Shown: positions 1 through 7,941, counted from the first letter of the stretch. The stretch is DNA of 14,850 nucleotides from Coemansia sp. RSA 922 (GCA_027577415.1 JANBQS010000600.1:1-14850), one strand, 5' to 3'. Numbers and translations are program-made. Notes: generated by a model from the letters alone, not told the origin.

Positions 1-435
1 ACCATCCCGACATCGGCTGGCGACTTGGCAAAGTTTGGCCAGAGCGTATCGACCATCTTTGGCACTGTGTGTGGCTCTGTTGACTGCAGTACAGTGTCTG
101 GCAATGCTACCGCAGGCAAATACGGCAAGTACTCGTTCTGTGATCCCATCCAGCGCGTGTCCTGGGTCATGACCGAATGGTACAACGAGCAGAGGAACGT
201 AGATGGATCTTGCGACTTTGGCGGGTTTGCCAAGATCGTGTCCGTAAAGTCCTCTGACGACTCGAGCTGCTCTGACCAGAAGGACGACCCCAAGTCCCCA
301 AGCAGCCCATCGTCGGACAAGGGAGACTCGTCGTCCTCATCGTCGTCGGCCGCAAAGACCCTGGGTGGTGCTCCCAGTATGGCGGCTCTCTCAGTCAGCG
401 TAGTGCTAGCTATGCTGACTGCCGCTCTATTCTAA
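1..435 (+). CDS. GPI-anchored beta-1,3-glucanosyltransferase (Gas/Gel family), 3' end only
   Basis: The reading frame is open from the left edge, so the gene starts outside the window and only its last 144 codons are seen. The visible part is an X8 (CBM43-like) module: regularly spaced cysteines in GTVCGSVDC, then YGKYSFC, a W-x-x-x-x-Y segment and CDFGGFA, the classic end of Gas1/Gel proteins. A Ser/Pro/Asp-rich linker follows (SSPSSDKGD, then a run of serines). The last ~20 residues are hydrophobic (MAALSVSVVLAML), fitting a GPI-attachment signal whose omega site probably lies in the SAAKTLGG stretch. Family knowledge: Gas enzymes elongate and branch wall beta-1,3-glucan at the outer plasma membrane, and the GH72 catalytic domain lies N-terminal to X8, here off the window. 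The exact paralogue cannot be told. The gene ends 37 nt from the convergent ERG24. Confidence 0.85.
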   Translation, partial: TIPTSAGDLAKFGQSVSTIFGTVCGSVDCSTVSGNATAGKYGKYSFCDPIQRVSWVMTEWYNEQRNVDGSCDFGGFAKIVSVKSSDDSSCSDQKDDPKSPSSPSSDKGDSSSSSSSAAKTLGGAPSMAALSVSVVLAMLTAALF

Positions 436-472
436 TAACCATTAGTTTTTTTTAAATGAATACTATATCGCC

Positions 473-1813
473 TTAAATGACATAGGGAATGAACATATAA
501 GGAACGAGCTCGCAATATCTATCCCAGTCCTTCTTGTACTTTTCACGGCACTTGCACTCATCGCGGTAGTTGCGATGCAAGAGCAACACCAAAAAGTACG
601 CCGAGAAAAAGTACGTCATCGGAGTGTCAAAACCCGTAGCCAAGCATTGTGCCAGGCCGTACATCCAGTCGCCAGTGTAGTTGATATGGCGCGCCAAACC
701 CCACCACCCGCTGACCAGCAGTTTGCTGCCAGACTCGGTCTTGATAAACCGCAAGTGCGACAGGGACGGGTCACTGGGGTTGATACGGAAGGCATTCTTC
801 TCGCTGTTGCTGAGGCGGAACACTAGGAAAGATGCCATGGCCATTACAGCAATCAACACGGTAGATACTGTAGAGTGATGGACTGGGTGGAAGGCGAGGT
901 ACCGCGCCTGGAGCGAGTACATGACGGGCACCCAGGTAAGGTCACCAAACGACAGCATCCATCCAAAGCCGTCCGTCGTGATATCCATCGTAGTCAAGAC
1001 CTTGGACTCGAACAGCAGCGTATCGATGCAGTAGCAGATCTGTGGCACGATTGCTAACCACATGGAATTGGAAACATAGCCCAGTGTATGATACTGCTTG
1101 ATGGCAAACGACACATTAAGCACGACCCAGCCCATGATACCAGGCCTCAGCTCGTTAAAGTACTTGAGATCCAATGAACCAATACGAGGATTCAGCTCAC
1201 GACCAATGAAAAAGTCATACACGGGGTTGCCCGAGTTTCCAGCCAGCGCCAACATCACAGGCTGCCCTCCACTAGATGGACGACGGAACGAGCGTAGGTA
1301 GACAAACAGCGCTTGTGAAGTCGAGAATATATAGCTAGCAGCAGCCAGTTGGAAAAAATGATCTGCGATCCAAAGGAACGGCGCAATGCCAAATTTACTG
1401 TATACCGTAGTGGCGGTGCACAGCGTTACCAAGAAACTGGAAAGACCGTTAATGGGGTAGTCCAAGCGCTGGCCATTACGAAGAACCACGCCTTGCACGG
1501 TACGTCCAGGGATCACAAAGTAGAGCATGGCCAGCCACGACCACCACAACGCATAGTAGGCCAGAGCCTCGAGGCTCACGTACGAACGATAGTCAGCGGC
1601 GTGTGCGGCTATCGCTAGCCACTGGGTCTTTGTAACTGGCAGCTGGCAACCGGTGGCCTCGCTGCAAGAAAAGTACCATACATAGAGGACGATGGTCGTT
1701 ATTGTCATGACGGCGACCGAGCCTGGGAATCCAAAGAACTCGCGGTGAGTGGTTCGAGGGTTCAGCAGAGTGGCGTTATTGCCCGACGACTTGGTTGGCT
1801 TTGACCCTTCCAT
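473..1813 (-). CDS. ERG24: Delta(14)-sterol reductase (C-14 sterol reductase)
   Basis: This single-exon 446-residue integral membrane protein is close to yeast Erg24 in length. It contains the ERG4/ERG24 family signature GNPVYDFFIGRELNPR (about residues 195-210). MDITTDGFGWMLSFGDLTWVP follows (276-296), then the NADPH-site region SKLLVSGWWGLARHINYTGDW (363-383) and the C-terminal LLHRNYRDECKCREKYK block (411-427). In that last block the family's usual KYG reads KYK. Hydrophobic segments cover most of the chain. The SGWWGLARHINY and DGFG..L.FGDL.WVP wording favours ERG24 over ERG4. Known role: NADPH-dependent reduction of the C14=C15 bond left by CYP51 in ergosterol synthesis, in the ER membrane. 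Start choice: the ATG at 1813-1811 is the only in-frame ATG before an upstream stop at 1894-1892; the extra five codons upstream begin with TTG. The lamin B receptor Tudor part is absent, as expected for a fungal enzyme. Confidence 0.93.
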   Translation of the reverse strand: MEGSKPTKSSGNNATLLNPRTTHREFFGFPGSVAVMTITTIVLYVWYFSCSEATGCQLPVTKTQWLAIAAHAADYRSYVSLEALAYYALWWSWLAMLYFVIPGRTVQGVVLRNGQRLDYPINGLSSFLVTLCTATTVYSKFGIAPFLWIADHFFQLAAASYIFSTSQALFVYLRSFRRPSSGGQPVMLALAGNSGNPVYDFFIGRELNPRIGSLDLKYFNELRPGIMGWVVLNVSFAIKQYHTLGYVSNSMWLAIVPQICYCIDTLLFESKVLTTMDITTDGFGWMLSFGDLTWVPVMYSLQARYLAFHPVHHSTVSTVLIAVMAMASFLVFRLSNSEKNAFRINPSDPSLSHLRFIKTESGSKLLVSGWWGLARHINYTGDWMYGLAQCLATGFDTPMTYFFSAYFLVLLLHRNYRDECKCREKYKKDWDRYCELVPYMFIPYVI

Positions 1814-2105
1814 GCGAGCGTATAACAAGAATGATAGTATGGAATAAACAAGTTGTTGGTGATAATGAAGATGAGAGCGAGAGAAGAAAGATCAAGCCTC
1901 GCCTTTTTTATATTGGCACTTGTGGTCCGGAATATCCGGAGTGGGCTCTTGGCAAAACAAAAATCCCTTGCACCGCTCAGACTCATGTGTGTGTGTGACG
2001 ACAACATCTTCAAGCTTTGCTATTGCTGTAGCAGAAACTACTTTCTTTTTCTTCTCCCCCCAATCTTGAATTTCTGCTATATATTTTTTCTTTTTCCTTT
2101 TCAGG
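1814..2105. promoter_or_regulatory. Divergent ERG24/CAP2 intergenic promoter
   Basis: A 292-nt gap separates the start codons of two divergent genes, so both core promoters must fit here. On the minus strand TATAAAAAAGG (1912-1902), overlapped by CCAAT (1916-1912), lies about 90 nt upstream of the ERG24 ATG and is a plausible core element. In the middle is TCCGGAATATCCGGA (1926-1940), two TCCGGA palindromes three bases apart. On the CAP2 side there is a TG repeat near 1986-1997, then a T/C-rich stretch (about 2038-2104) ending TTTTCAG just before the CAP2 ATG. The strand assignments are reasonable; the factor sites are guesses. Confidence 0.6.
1926..1940. promoter_or_regulatory. Paired TCCGGA element (CGG-N5-CCG / CCG-N7-CGG)
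   Basis: The sequence TCCGGA-ATA-TCCGGA contains two copies of a six-base palindrome. Read as CGG triplets it gives CGG-N5-CCG inside CCG-N7-CGG, the type of arrangement bound by dimeric Zn(II)2Cys6 fungal regulators. It sits 113 nt from the ERG24 ATG and 166 nt from the CAP2 ATG. The pattern is directly visible; binding by such a factor is inference. Confidence 0.35.
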
Positions 2106-2939
2106 ATGGCTGACTACGACGAGAATGACCAGCAGATGGATTGTGCCTTGGACCTTATGCGCCGACTGCCGCCGCAAAATGTCGAGGAGAATCTAATCAC
2201 CCTTCTCGAAGTGCTTCCCGAACTCACTGAGGACCTCTTATCGGCAATAGACCAGCCACTAAAGATTCGGCAGGACGCGCAAGCAGGAAAGGAGTACCTA
2301 GTGTGCGACTATAACCGAGACGGTGACTCTTACCGGTCGCCATGGTCCAACGAGTACGACCCACCTTTGGCTGACGGCAACGTGCCATCAGACCGGCTAC
2401 GCAAGCTAGAAATGGCAGCGAACGAGGCATTTGACACATACAAGGAGCTGTACTACGAGGGCGGAGTATCGTCAGTGTATCTGTGGGACATGGATGACTC
2501 GTTTGCCGGCGTGGTGTTGATCAAAAAGGTCAATGACGGCACGGTGCGGTCCAAGGGCTCGTGGGACTCTATCCACGTCATCGAGGTAGTCGAGAAGGGC
2601 CGGCAAGCGCGGTACAAGCTGACTAGCACGGTGATGCTGTACACGGTGGCTAGCGGAACAAAGGGCGACAGGCAGAATGAGATCAACCTGTCTGGATCTC
2701 TGACGCGCCAGGACGAGCGCGACTTGCCCAATGAAGACGCCAGCGCGCACATTGTTAACATGGGGCGCATGGTCGAAGACATGGAGTTTAAGATGCGCAA
2801 TGCGTTGCAAGAGGTGTACTTTGGAAAGACGCGCGATATCGTCAATGGACTGCGCTCGGCATCAGATCTGAGCGAATCCAAGAACCGGGAGCGCCTGCAG
2901 CGTGATCTGTTTGGACAGCTGAAGAGCCGCAAGGACTAG
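2106..2939 (+). CDS. CAP2: F-actin-capping protein subunit beta (CapZ beta)
   Basis: This 277-residue uninterrupted frame matches CapZ beta along its whole length, and the length equals that of typical animal beta subunits. Key blocks are [12 protein letters not shown] (12-23), the family signature [16 protein letters not shown] (67-82), [26 protein letters not shown] (116-141), [12 protein letters not shown] (168-179), NLSGSLTRQ (194-202), [12 protein letters not shown] (223-234) and [14 protein letters not shown] (238-251). The basic C-terminal tail [10 protein letters not shown] corresponds to the actin-binding tentacle. Known role: a heterodimer with the alpha subunit caps barbed ends of actin filaments, acting in cortical actin patches. 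The ATG directly precedes [16 protein letters not shown], which matches a full N-terminus. The bases just upstream (TTTTCAG|G) look like a splice acceptor, so the 5' UTR may be spliced. Confidence 0.95.
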   Translation: MADYDENDQQMDCALDLMRRLPPQNVEENLITLLEVLPELTEDLLSAIDQPLKIRQDAQAGKEYLVCDYNRDGDSYRSPWSNEYDPPLADGNVPSDRLRKLEMAANEAFDTYKELYYEGGVSSVYLWDMDDSFAGVVLIKKVNDGTVRSKGSWDSIHVIEVVEKGRQARYKLTSTVMLYTVASGTKGDRQNEINLSGSLTRQDERDLPNEDASAHIVNMGRMVEDMEFKMRNALQEVYFGKTRDIVNGLRSASDLSESKNRERLQRDLFGQLKSRKD

Positions 2940-3659
2940 ACACTGCTGATCTGCTATAGCCAAGTAACTGTTGTCTCTTTGGCTATTCCTATAACATGTA
3001 CTCTGCTTATAGCATGCATATGTTTGCTGCAGAAGCTATGGCGTGTGTATATAGCTAGCGCATGACGTGGGGGGATTCGCGTTAGCATGGATATTCACAA
3101 TTGGCCAGACAATTGACACAAATAAGCCGTAGCACGGAGAAGCGCCATGTCATCAGCATTGTGTGCCCAAACGGCCATCTCCTGAGGCGCTTGCCTTTGG
3201 TTGCTGAATACAGCAAGAAGCATCCTATATAGCCGACAGAAAAGGTGCAGCCAGCAACTGTTAATATATGCGAGTGCTGCCAGACATGGGCGACTTCATT
3301 AAGCGCGAAGAACAAGGGAGTAGTATGACGGGGTATCCCACTTGGCTGCTGCCGCCACCGATCGCCACCAGGGGCGTGTATTCTTTTTTGCTACTGCCCA
3401 CTGATGTTTGTGGCAACAATAACGGCGACTGAGCAAGTGCGTGCGCAGCCATCGGCGATAACGCTGGGAAGAAAAGGGGGGAGGGAGGCTGCGGTGAGCG
3501 AGCGAGCGAGCGACAATGCGTGTGCGGGTCAGCTGCTCGCGGGCAGCCGCACTTGGCGGATGACATTGTGCCCGCCTTGCCGAGCGCACGGCGTGTCTAT
3601 GAAGCGGGCACGGGGAGAGAGAGCCAAGCCAGACGAGCAACAAGGCGCAATTCAAGGTT
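2940..3659. other. CAP2 3' flank and gene-poor intergenic stretch
   Basis: No convincing coding gene is seen here. Just past the CAP2 stop there is an 8-bp inverted repeat, ATAGCCAA (2956-2963) with TTGGCTAT (2979-2986), spaced by 15 nt, probably in the CAP2 3' UTR. No AATAAA is visible nearby. A minus-strand frame at 3082-3315 has one hydrophobic segment but no ATG before that segment (see findings). From about 3440 to 3660 the sequence is GC-rich and purine/pyrimidine-skewed, with a short GCGA tandem near 3494-3512. The stretch probably contains terminator and promoter sequence. Confidence 0.45.
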
Positions 3660-4909
3660 CTGGACGGCTTCGCTGTTCATCCTCTTGTCCCAAATCCTCA
3701 TCCCGCACCTTCTGCCTCGCCCACCCAATGCACGCTCTCGTGGTCAGCTGCCTGCTTCTTGCACTTATCCAGTACAGCAGCAAGAAGCCTGAGCTCCTCT
3801 TCTTTTTTTTACTTGTATCTTTCACTTTTTTCTTTTCGTTATTCCGCTTTTCTAGCTCCAAAACTCGGCCATTCCGCACGCCTACAATACCTTTTTTCAC
3901 TTTGCAGGGCTGTAGTCATATCGCCCTTTGGCGCCCATTCAGCTCCCACACAAAAAAAAACCGGCATTGCTTCACCAGCAGTTCGGGAAACCTGGTGCTT
4001 CTGGTTTCCACTACTACTTTTTTCTTTCTTCAAAGACGGGCACGCTCACTAAGAAGCGCAGCCAACTTTTTTTTTCTTCAATCGACTTGAGGAGCTTTAG
4101 GCCTCATTGTGCGCTTTTTTCTTTTAAACCGGACAAACTCACAAAAAAGGGTGCTTCAGAGTCCACAGCCCTGGGCTCGTGCACAACTATTTCCTCCCGC
4201 TCGGCCTTTGTGCGACCTTCCCCTCTTTTCCACAAAAAACGGTTCCTCTTTTATTAGGCAGACAGAGGCGACTGACTGGCGAACGAATTCCCGACCGATT
4301 GCCCACCCGCGCCCTCTCCCCCAGCAGGCTATTTTTTTCGCGCTGACTTCTTTCTTCTGACTTGCTTGGGGCTAAGCATTGTCTGTGAACAGTATACGCA
4401 CGCCCACACCCGCTCATCCCTCTTCCCCTGTTGTATTTATCCTGGCCGCTGCTTCTTGTTTTTACCAAAGGACCCTTTTTGTTCTCTCCAACTTTTTTTA
4501 TTTATTATTTTTATTATTCTATCGCTCTCCTCTAGTCCAACGCCGCTACTGCTCGCCCTCTCTCGCGTGCTCGCTCTCTCGCTAGGCCCTGTTTGTTTTT
4601 TTATTCGACCATCTCGCATAACAGCAGTAGCAATACCTCTCCTTTCCCTTCTTTGCTCATACTGTCTTCCTGTTTGCTCTCTCACTCCATTGTTTGCTGG
4701 TTCAACATACACACCCGGCTTCTACTGACTGACTAACCGACAACGACCGCGTTTCTTGCCTCTTCTTCTTCTTGCCTTCTCCTCCCCCCGCAAAGCGAGT
4801 ACTCCACGACCATCCCTCCCCTCTGCAGGACTCAAACAGGCTCTTCCTGGTAACCCCCTTTTTACTCACTTTTCGCTGACGCAACTCGGAATCATAATCG
4901 CACGCATTA
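3660..4909 (+). promoter_or_regulatory. Pyrimidine-rich, poly(dA:dT)-studded upstream region or leader
   Basis: About 1.25 kb is strongly T/C-rich on the plus strand and interrupted by many homopolymer runs. These include T8 at 3803-3810, T6 at 3826-3831, T6 at 3892-3897, A9 at 3952-3960, T6 at 4018-4023, T9 at 4067-4075 and T6 at 4115-4120, followed by further runs near 4237 and 4331. Long frames here translate to Phe/Ser/Leu-rich nonsense with no domain, so I do not call them genes. Poly(dA:dT) runs disfavour nucleosomes and T/C-rich tracts are common upstream of fungal start sites. I infer a long promoter and/or 5' leader for the HSF-type gene downstream. Confidence 0.5.
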
Positions 4910-5813
4910 ATGGTAAGCTTTTTTTCTCTCCATTAGTTCAGGAATCCTTCTCTCTCTCCCTCTTCTTCTCGCTTCCCAGTTCCATGCACGCACATGTTTC
5001 CAGGTTCCCACACCCTCGCTTCTTTATCATCAACTGGCATCAGCAGTACCGATGCAAATGCCGAGAGCAGGAATGCCACCTCTATTCTCACTATTATCAC
5101 AGCTCTTGTGTGGTGCGACACTTATGACTCTCGATTACATAGCAGCTATCCGGTTGCCTGCTCGGGTCCGACCGAGTGGATATTTGGTGCCACGCCAAAC
5201 TTACTCATAAGCCTGGCAATGCGGAAAGGATTTTCTTGCTATGCACATCCCCCTCCTTCCACAGTCCTTTTTTCTATTTTATAGCTGGGCTTAGCCCGTT
5301 CTAGAGGGCTAAAAAAAGGACAAGCCAGCCTTGTCCGTGTCTGCTGCATGCAGCTCTGCGCTTCTCGGACACAGCTATCCCTGGCCTTGTTCGTTGATGA
5401 CATGGCCCTTCCCTTCCTTTCTCTTGGGCGAGAAAGAGCCCCTCTTGTTTTCCTTATACACGGGGGCCTTTCCGCCTCGCTTTCATTCACCACCGCCAAC
5501 CTTGGCGCAACGAGGCGCGCGGTGGTAAGCAAAAAAAAAAAAAAGAGAACAAGACAAACACCTCTCCTTATGAACAATTGGAGGGATACCTATTATTTTT
5601 ATTCCCTCTCCTGGCTGTTCATTCTGTGAGCAAGGGATGGAGAAGAAGGCCTCCCCCTCTCTTTGTCCTCATGATTTCATAATGCATGCCCAACCTCTTC
5701 ACAATCCGCATCTGCTAGCCACCTAAACAATAAGCTCAACAACCACTCAACGCCGCATATGCCCGTGTGTTCTTTGTTATTTCTGGGTACTATCTTGACA
5801 ATAACACCTGTAG
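4910..5813 (+). other. Putative start-codon exon end (ATG 4910-4912) plus 901-nt first intron of the HSF-type gene
   Basis: At 4910-4912 an ATG is followed at once by a strong donor, GTAAGC (4913-4918), the same hexamer used by the certain intron of this gene. A plausible acceptor, ACACCTGTAG, ends at 5813. Joining ATG to base 5814 is phase 0 and gives M followed by SRSYDRSTGHAAVAISHN in the frame of the downstream protein. An alternative is an exon ending at 5524, where a third GTAAGC donor (5525-5530) also joins to 5814 in phase 0 from an ATG at 5348. The acceptor supports coding upstream of 5976; which first exon is used cannot be decided from sequence alone. Confidence 0.4.
5287..5354. 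repeat. Cluster of inverted repeats
   Basis: Three palindromic units stand in a row. TTAGCCC (5291-5297) pairs with GGGCTAA (5306-5312), and the first arm also overlaps GGGCT-T-AGCCC (5287-5297), allowing alternative pairing. GGACAAG (5318-5324) pairs with CTTGTCC (5330-5336) around a 5-nt loop. GCTGCATGCAGC (5343-5354) is a perfect 12-bp palindrome. An A7 run separates the first two. The cluster lies in the inferred leader or first intron of the HSF-type gene. The function is unknown. Confidence 0.55.
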
Positions 5814-7537
5814 AGCAGAAGCTACGATCGCTCCACAGGCCATGCCGCCGTGGCCATCTCGCATAACGCCACTGGCCCGCCAGCTCCGCCAAACTCTACC
5901 ACTAATACCAACGCCAGCGCCACAGACTATCGCAGCACTATCCACTTTTTGACATCGCCGTCATCGACTACAGACATGGACTGCGATCGAGGCAGCCCGT
6001 CTCCAGCCGTTGCCGCTCTAATTTCTATACATGGCAGCAACTTGCTGTCGCCTGACGAGGATGAACACGAGTACTCGGCAGAGCCATATCGCAGCTCGGC
6101 CTCATCCACTCCACCTCATCGCAGCATGCCCGCGTCGTCACTGCCTTCCATCCACGCAACGACGATGATGACGCCTGGTGATAATGGCATGTACCGCGAC
6201 GACGAGCTCACTGGCATGGCTGGTTTGATGGAGCTGGCTAGTCCCGAGCACAAGCATTTGATGCACAGCGTCGATGCTGCCAAGTATCCGCTGCCGCCAA
6301 GCTATGGCCCGGCTACTCCTCACAATCACCACTTTATCTCGGCTGCCGATACCTATAGCTCTAGCACGTCGACGAGCAACTCAACGGCATCGCACGTTGT
6401 CCCGCCCGCTCTAAATCTCAGCGCGAACAGCAACAGTGCTAGTACATATGCCTCTGCTCCATACCCCACGCCTGGCCAACAACACTACTCACAGCAGCAG
6501 CAACACTACCACAGCCAGCAACACTACCACGGCCCGCTGCACAGCAGATACCCTCTGCCCAGCAGTGCCACCAGCATAGAGTCGCCACAGTCTGCAGTTG
6601 GCGCAACCTTGACTCCAGACAGTCTACCACCTTCTCACACTATGCCTCGGGGAACCCGCAGCTTCCCTGCCACGGTTGACGACGTGCAGATTGCACGCCG
6701 CCGCTCGCAGAGCACAGACAGTGCACAAAGCACGCCCTACCACTTGGGCAACTCCTTGCCATATGTTCTGGGCAATGCCAATATTCGCAACCGCTCATTC
6801 ACGGCAGCTCAACGGCAGCGCACAAGCGACACGCCTCTGTTTCCCATTCTACTTCACAGGTAAGCAGCATACCCTACTGACATGTCCACCTATATCTCCA
6901 TTGTTTACTTGACTTTGCCTCGCCTCCGCCATACATTGATTTGCATCCTTGCTTTTTTTGTATGTGTGTGCTGTTTCGTAAAAGTTTCTCTATTCGCTGT
7001 ATCCATTGTGCTAAAAAAAAAAAACTTGAAACTGTACCTTTTTTTATTTGGTGTAGAATAATCGACGACTCTGAGAACGAGTCTTGGATACGGTGGTCTG
7101 ATGACGGCAAGGCCTTTAAATTCTCTTCAGCCGACAATCTACTGTCCTCTCTTCAAGCAGCTGGACTGCGTGCGCAAAACTACCACTCGATTGAGAAGAA
7201 TCTAAATGATTACCGATTTGTACGTCTAACGGATCAGAGGCGCAAGATACCTGATCCGGATGGCAAACTTTGGTGGATGTTTTCTCATCCGCAGTTCGTG
7301 CGCGACTCTCCCGACGGTATTTTAAGCATCCAACGTCGTCGTCGAACCAATCCACCGCCTGTATCTCCGCAGCCGCCGGCGATACCAACTCAGCCGCAGC
7401 CGCAAATACACTCCCACCACCACCAAGCCCATTTGCAATCCCAGCCCCTCTATCCTCCGGCTCACCAATACCAGCCACACCAACATCATCAGTCGCAACA
7501 GCAACAACAGCAGCAGGGTGCTGATATCTGGATGTAA
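5814..7537 (+). CDS. Regulator with C-terminal HSF-type (winged-helix) DNA-binding domain, spliced
   Basis: The coding exons are 5814-6859 and 7057-7537, joined across an intron within an Arg codon (AG|A), giving 508 visible residues. The first ~335 residues are low-complexity and Ser/Thr/Pro/His-rich, with His/Gln/Tyr repeats. The DNA-binding domain begins at TPLFPILLHRIIDD, spans the intron, and continues ESWIRWSDDGKAF, GLRAQNYHSIEKNLNDYRF and WWMFSHPQFVR (about 6822-7310). This follows the HSF pattern of buried aromatic residues, W-x-x-G and a recognition helix ending LN-x-Y-x-F. The tail is Pro/His/Gln-rich and ends in a Gln run. Family role: sequence-specific nuclear transcription factor; the target and whether it answers heat are unknown. 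The frame has no ATG between the TAG at 5811-5813 and 5976. So either the start is ATG 5976 (454 aa), or an upstream exon supplies it (509 aa if ATG 4910). Continuous Ser/Thr/Asn/Pro composition back to 5814 favours the latter. Confidence 0.72.
6481..6530 (+). repeat. Imperfect CAACACTACCACAGC-type tandem repeat coding His/Gln/Tyr
   Basis: Three imperfect copies of CAACACTAC(T/C)CACAGC follow one another and encode QQHYSQQQQHYHSQQHYHG within the disordered N-terminal part of the HSF-type protein. It is likely prone to length change between strains. Confidence 0.6.
6860..7056 (+). other. Intron in the HSF-type gene
   Basis: The donor GTAAGC starts at 6860 and the acceptor is TTTGGTGTAG ending at 7056, preceded by a T-rich tract (7039-7049). 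Removing these 197 nt joins ...LFPILLHR to IIDDSENESW and restores an HSF-type domain, which is strong protein-level support. The donor itself supplies an in-frame TAA (6861-6863), so an unspliced transcript would stop just inside the DNA-binding domain. A12 lies at 7013-7024. A branch-point candidate is TGCTAAA near 7009. Confidence 0.85.
7496..7516 (+). repeat. CAA/CAG run encoding seven glutamines
   Basis: Seven consecutive CAA/CAG codons encode Gln near the C-terminus of the HSF-type protein, just before GADIWM. Mixed codons suggest a modestly stable repeat. Confidence 0.8.
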
Positions 7538-7705
7538 ATATAGCCCGTTTTGTCCGTTTTTCTCTTTACTACCATTATATGTTCCCTATGTAACCGATAT
7601 TAACGTGAACTCCACAACTAACACATATTATTGCATTCCATATGCTGGCTGGCATCCCTCTGGCCAAAGCTGCCAGTATAAAGTATTAATGGGAGGCGAC
7701 ACGAT
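7538..7705. other. Spacer between HSF-type gene and first F-box-like gene
   Basis: No gene is seen. TGTAAATA (7533-7540) overlaps the HSF-type stop codon and matches the PUF consensus. TATAAAG at 7679-7685 may be a TATA element for the downstream gene. This part is not shared with the second copy; the shared block begins near 7706. Confidence 0.4.
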
Positions 7706-7941
7706 GCCTTTTGGTGAACACCAGCTTTGAATTTGTCCTTGAGAAGAAGTGTGCTTTTCTTGAAAGGAGACTTCATGCCTTATTGCGCGTACAAAAGCAG
7801 TCAGCAGGATGGTGCTTCCTTCAAAAGTATTCGTCCCAGCTTTCCCAATGTCCTTCCTCTCTCTTCTCTACTTTCAGCCAATATTTATTCTATTTTTCCA
7901 ACTTTCAACACTTTTGCAAATAACACCTTTTTCAAGCAGCC
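7706..7941 (+). repeat. Duplicated upstream module, copy 1 (5' flank of first F-box-like gene)
   Basis: This ~236-nt block immediately upstream of the first F-box-like ATG is repeated before the second at 9734-9967. It runs from CCTTTTGGTGAACACCAGC to the ATG. A central 45-nt stretch (about 7768-7812) is almost identical in both. It contains an inverted GGTG-AA-CACC (7713-7722), a T/C-rich tract, and a CTACTTTCAG resembling a splice acceptor (to about 7879). It probably carries promoter and 5' leader. Confidence 0.8.

Noticed and set aside
1811..1828. Longer ERG24 start at 1828
   Set aside because: That codon is TTG; the first ATG in frame is at 1813 and fits the expected family length.
3404..4090. 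228-residue plus-strand frame in the gap
   Set aside because: Composition is Phe/Ser/Leu/Arg noise driven by T/C runs, no domain is recognisable, and it covers the sequence change between GC-rich and poly-T parts without a break in pattern.
4994..5284. 96-residue frame MFPGSHTLASL.. as an exon of the HSF-type gene
   Set aside because: No donor with correct phase to 5814 was found and no domain is visible; it remains only a weak possibility.
5394..5400. TTGATGA as a C box of an intronic C/D snoRNA
   Set aside because: The first base does not fit RUGAUGA and no CUGA D box follows within the usual distance.
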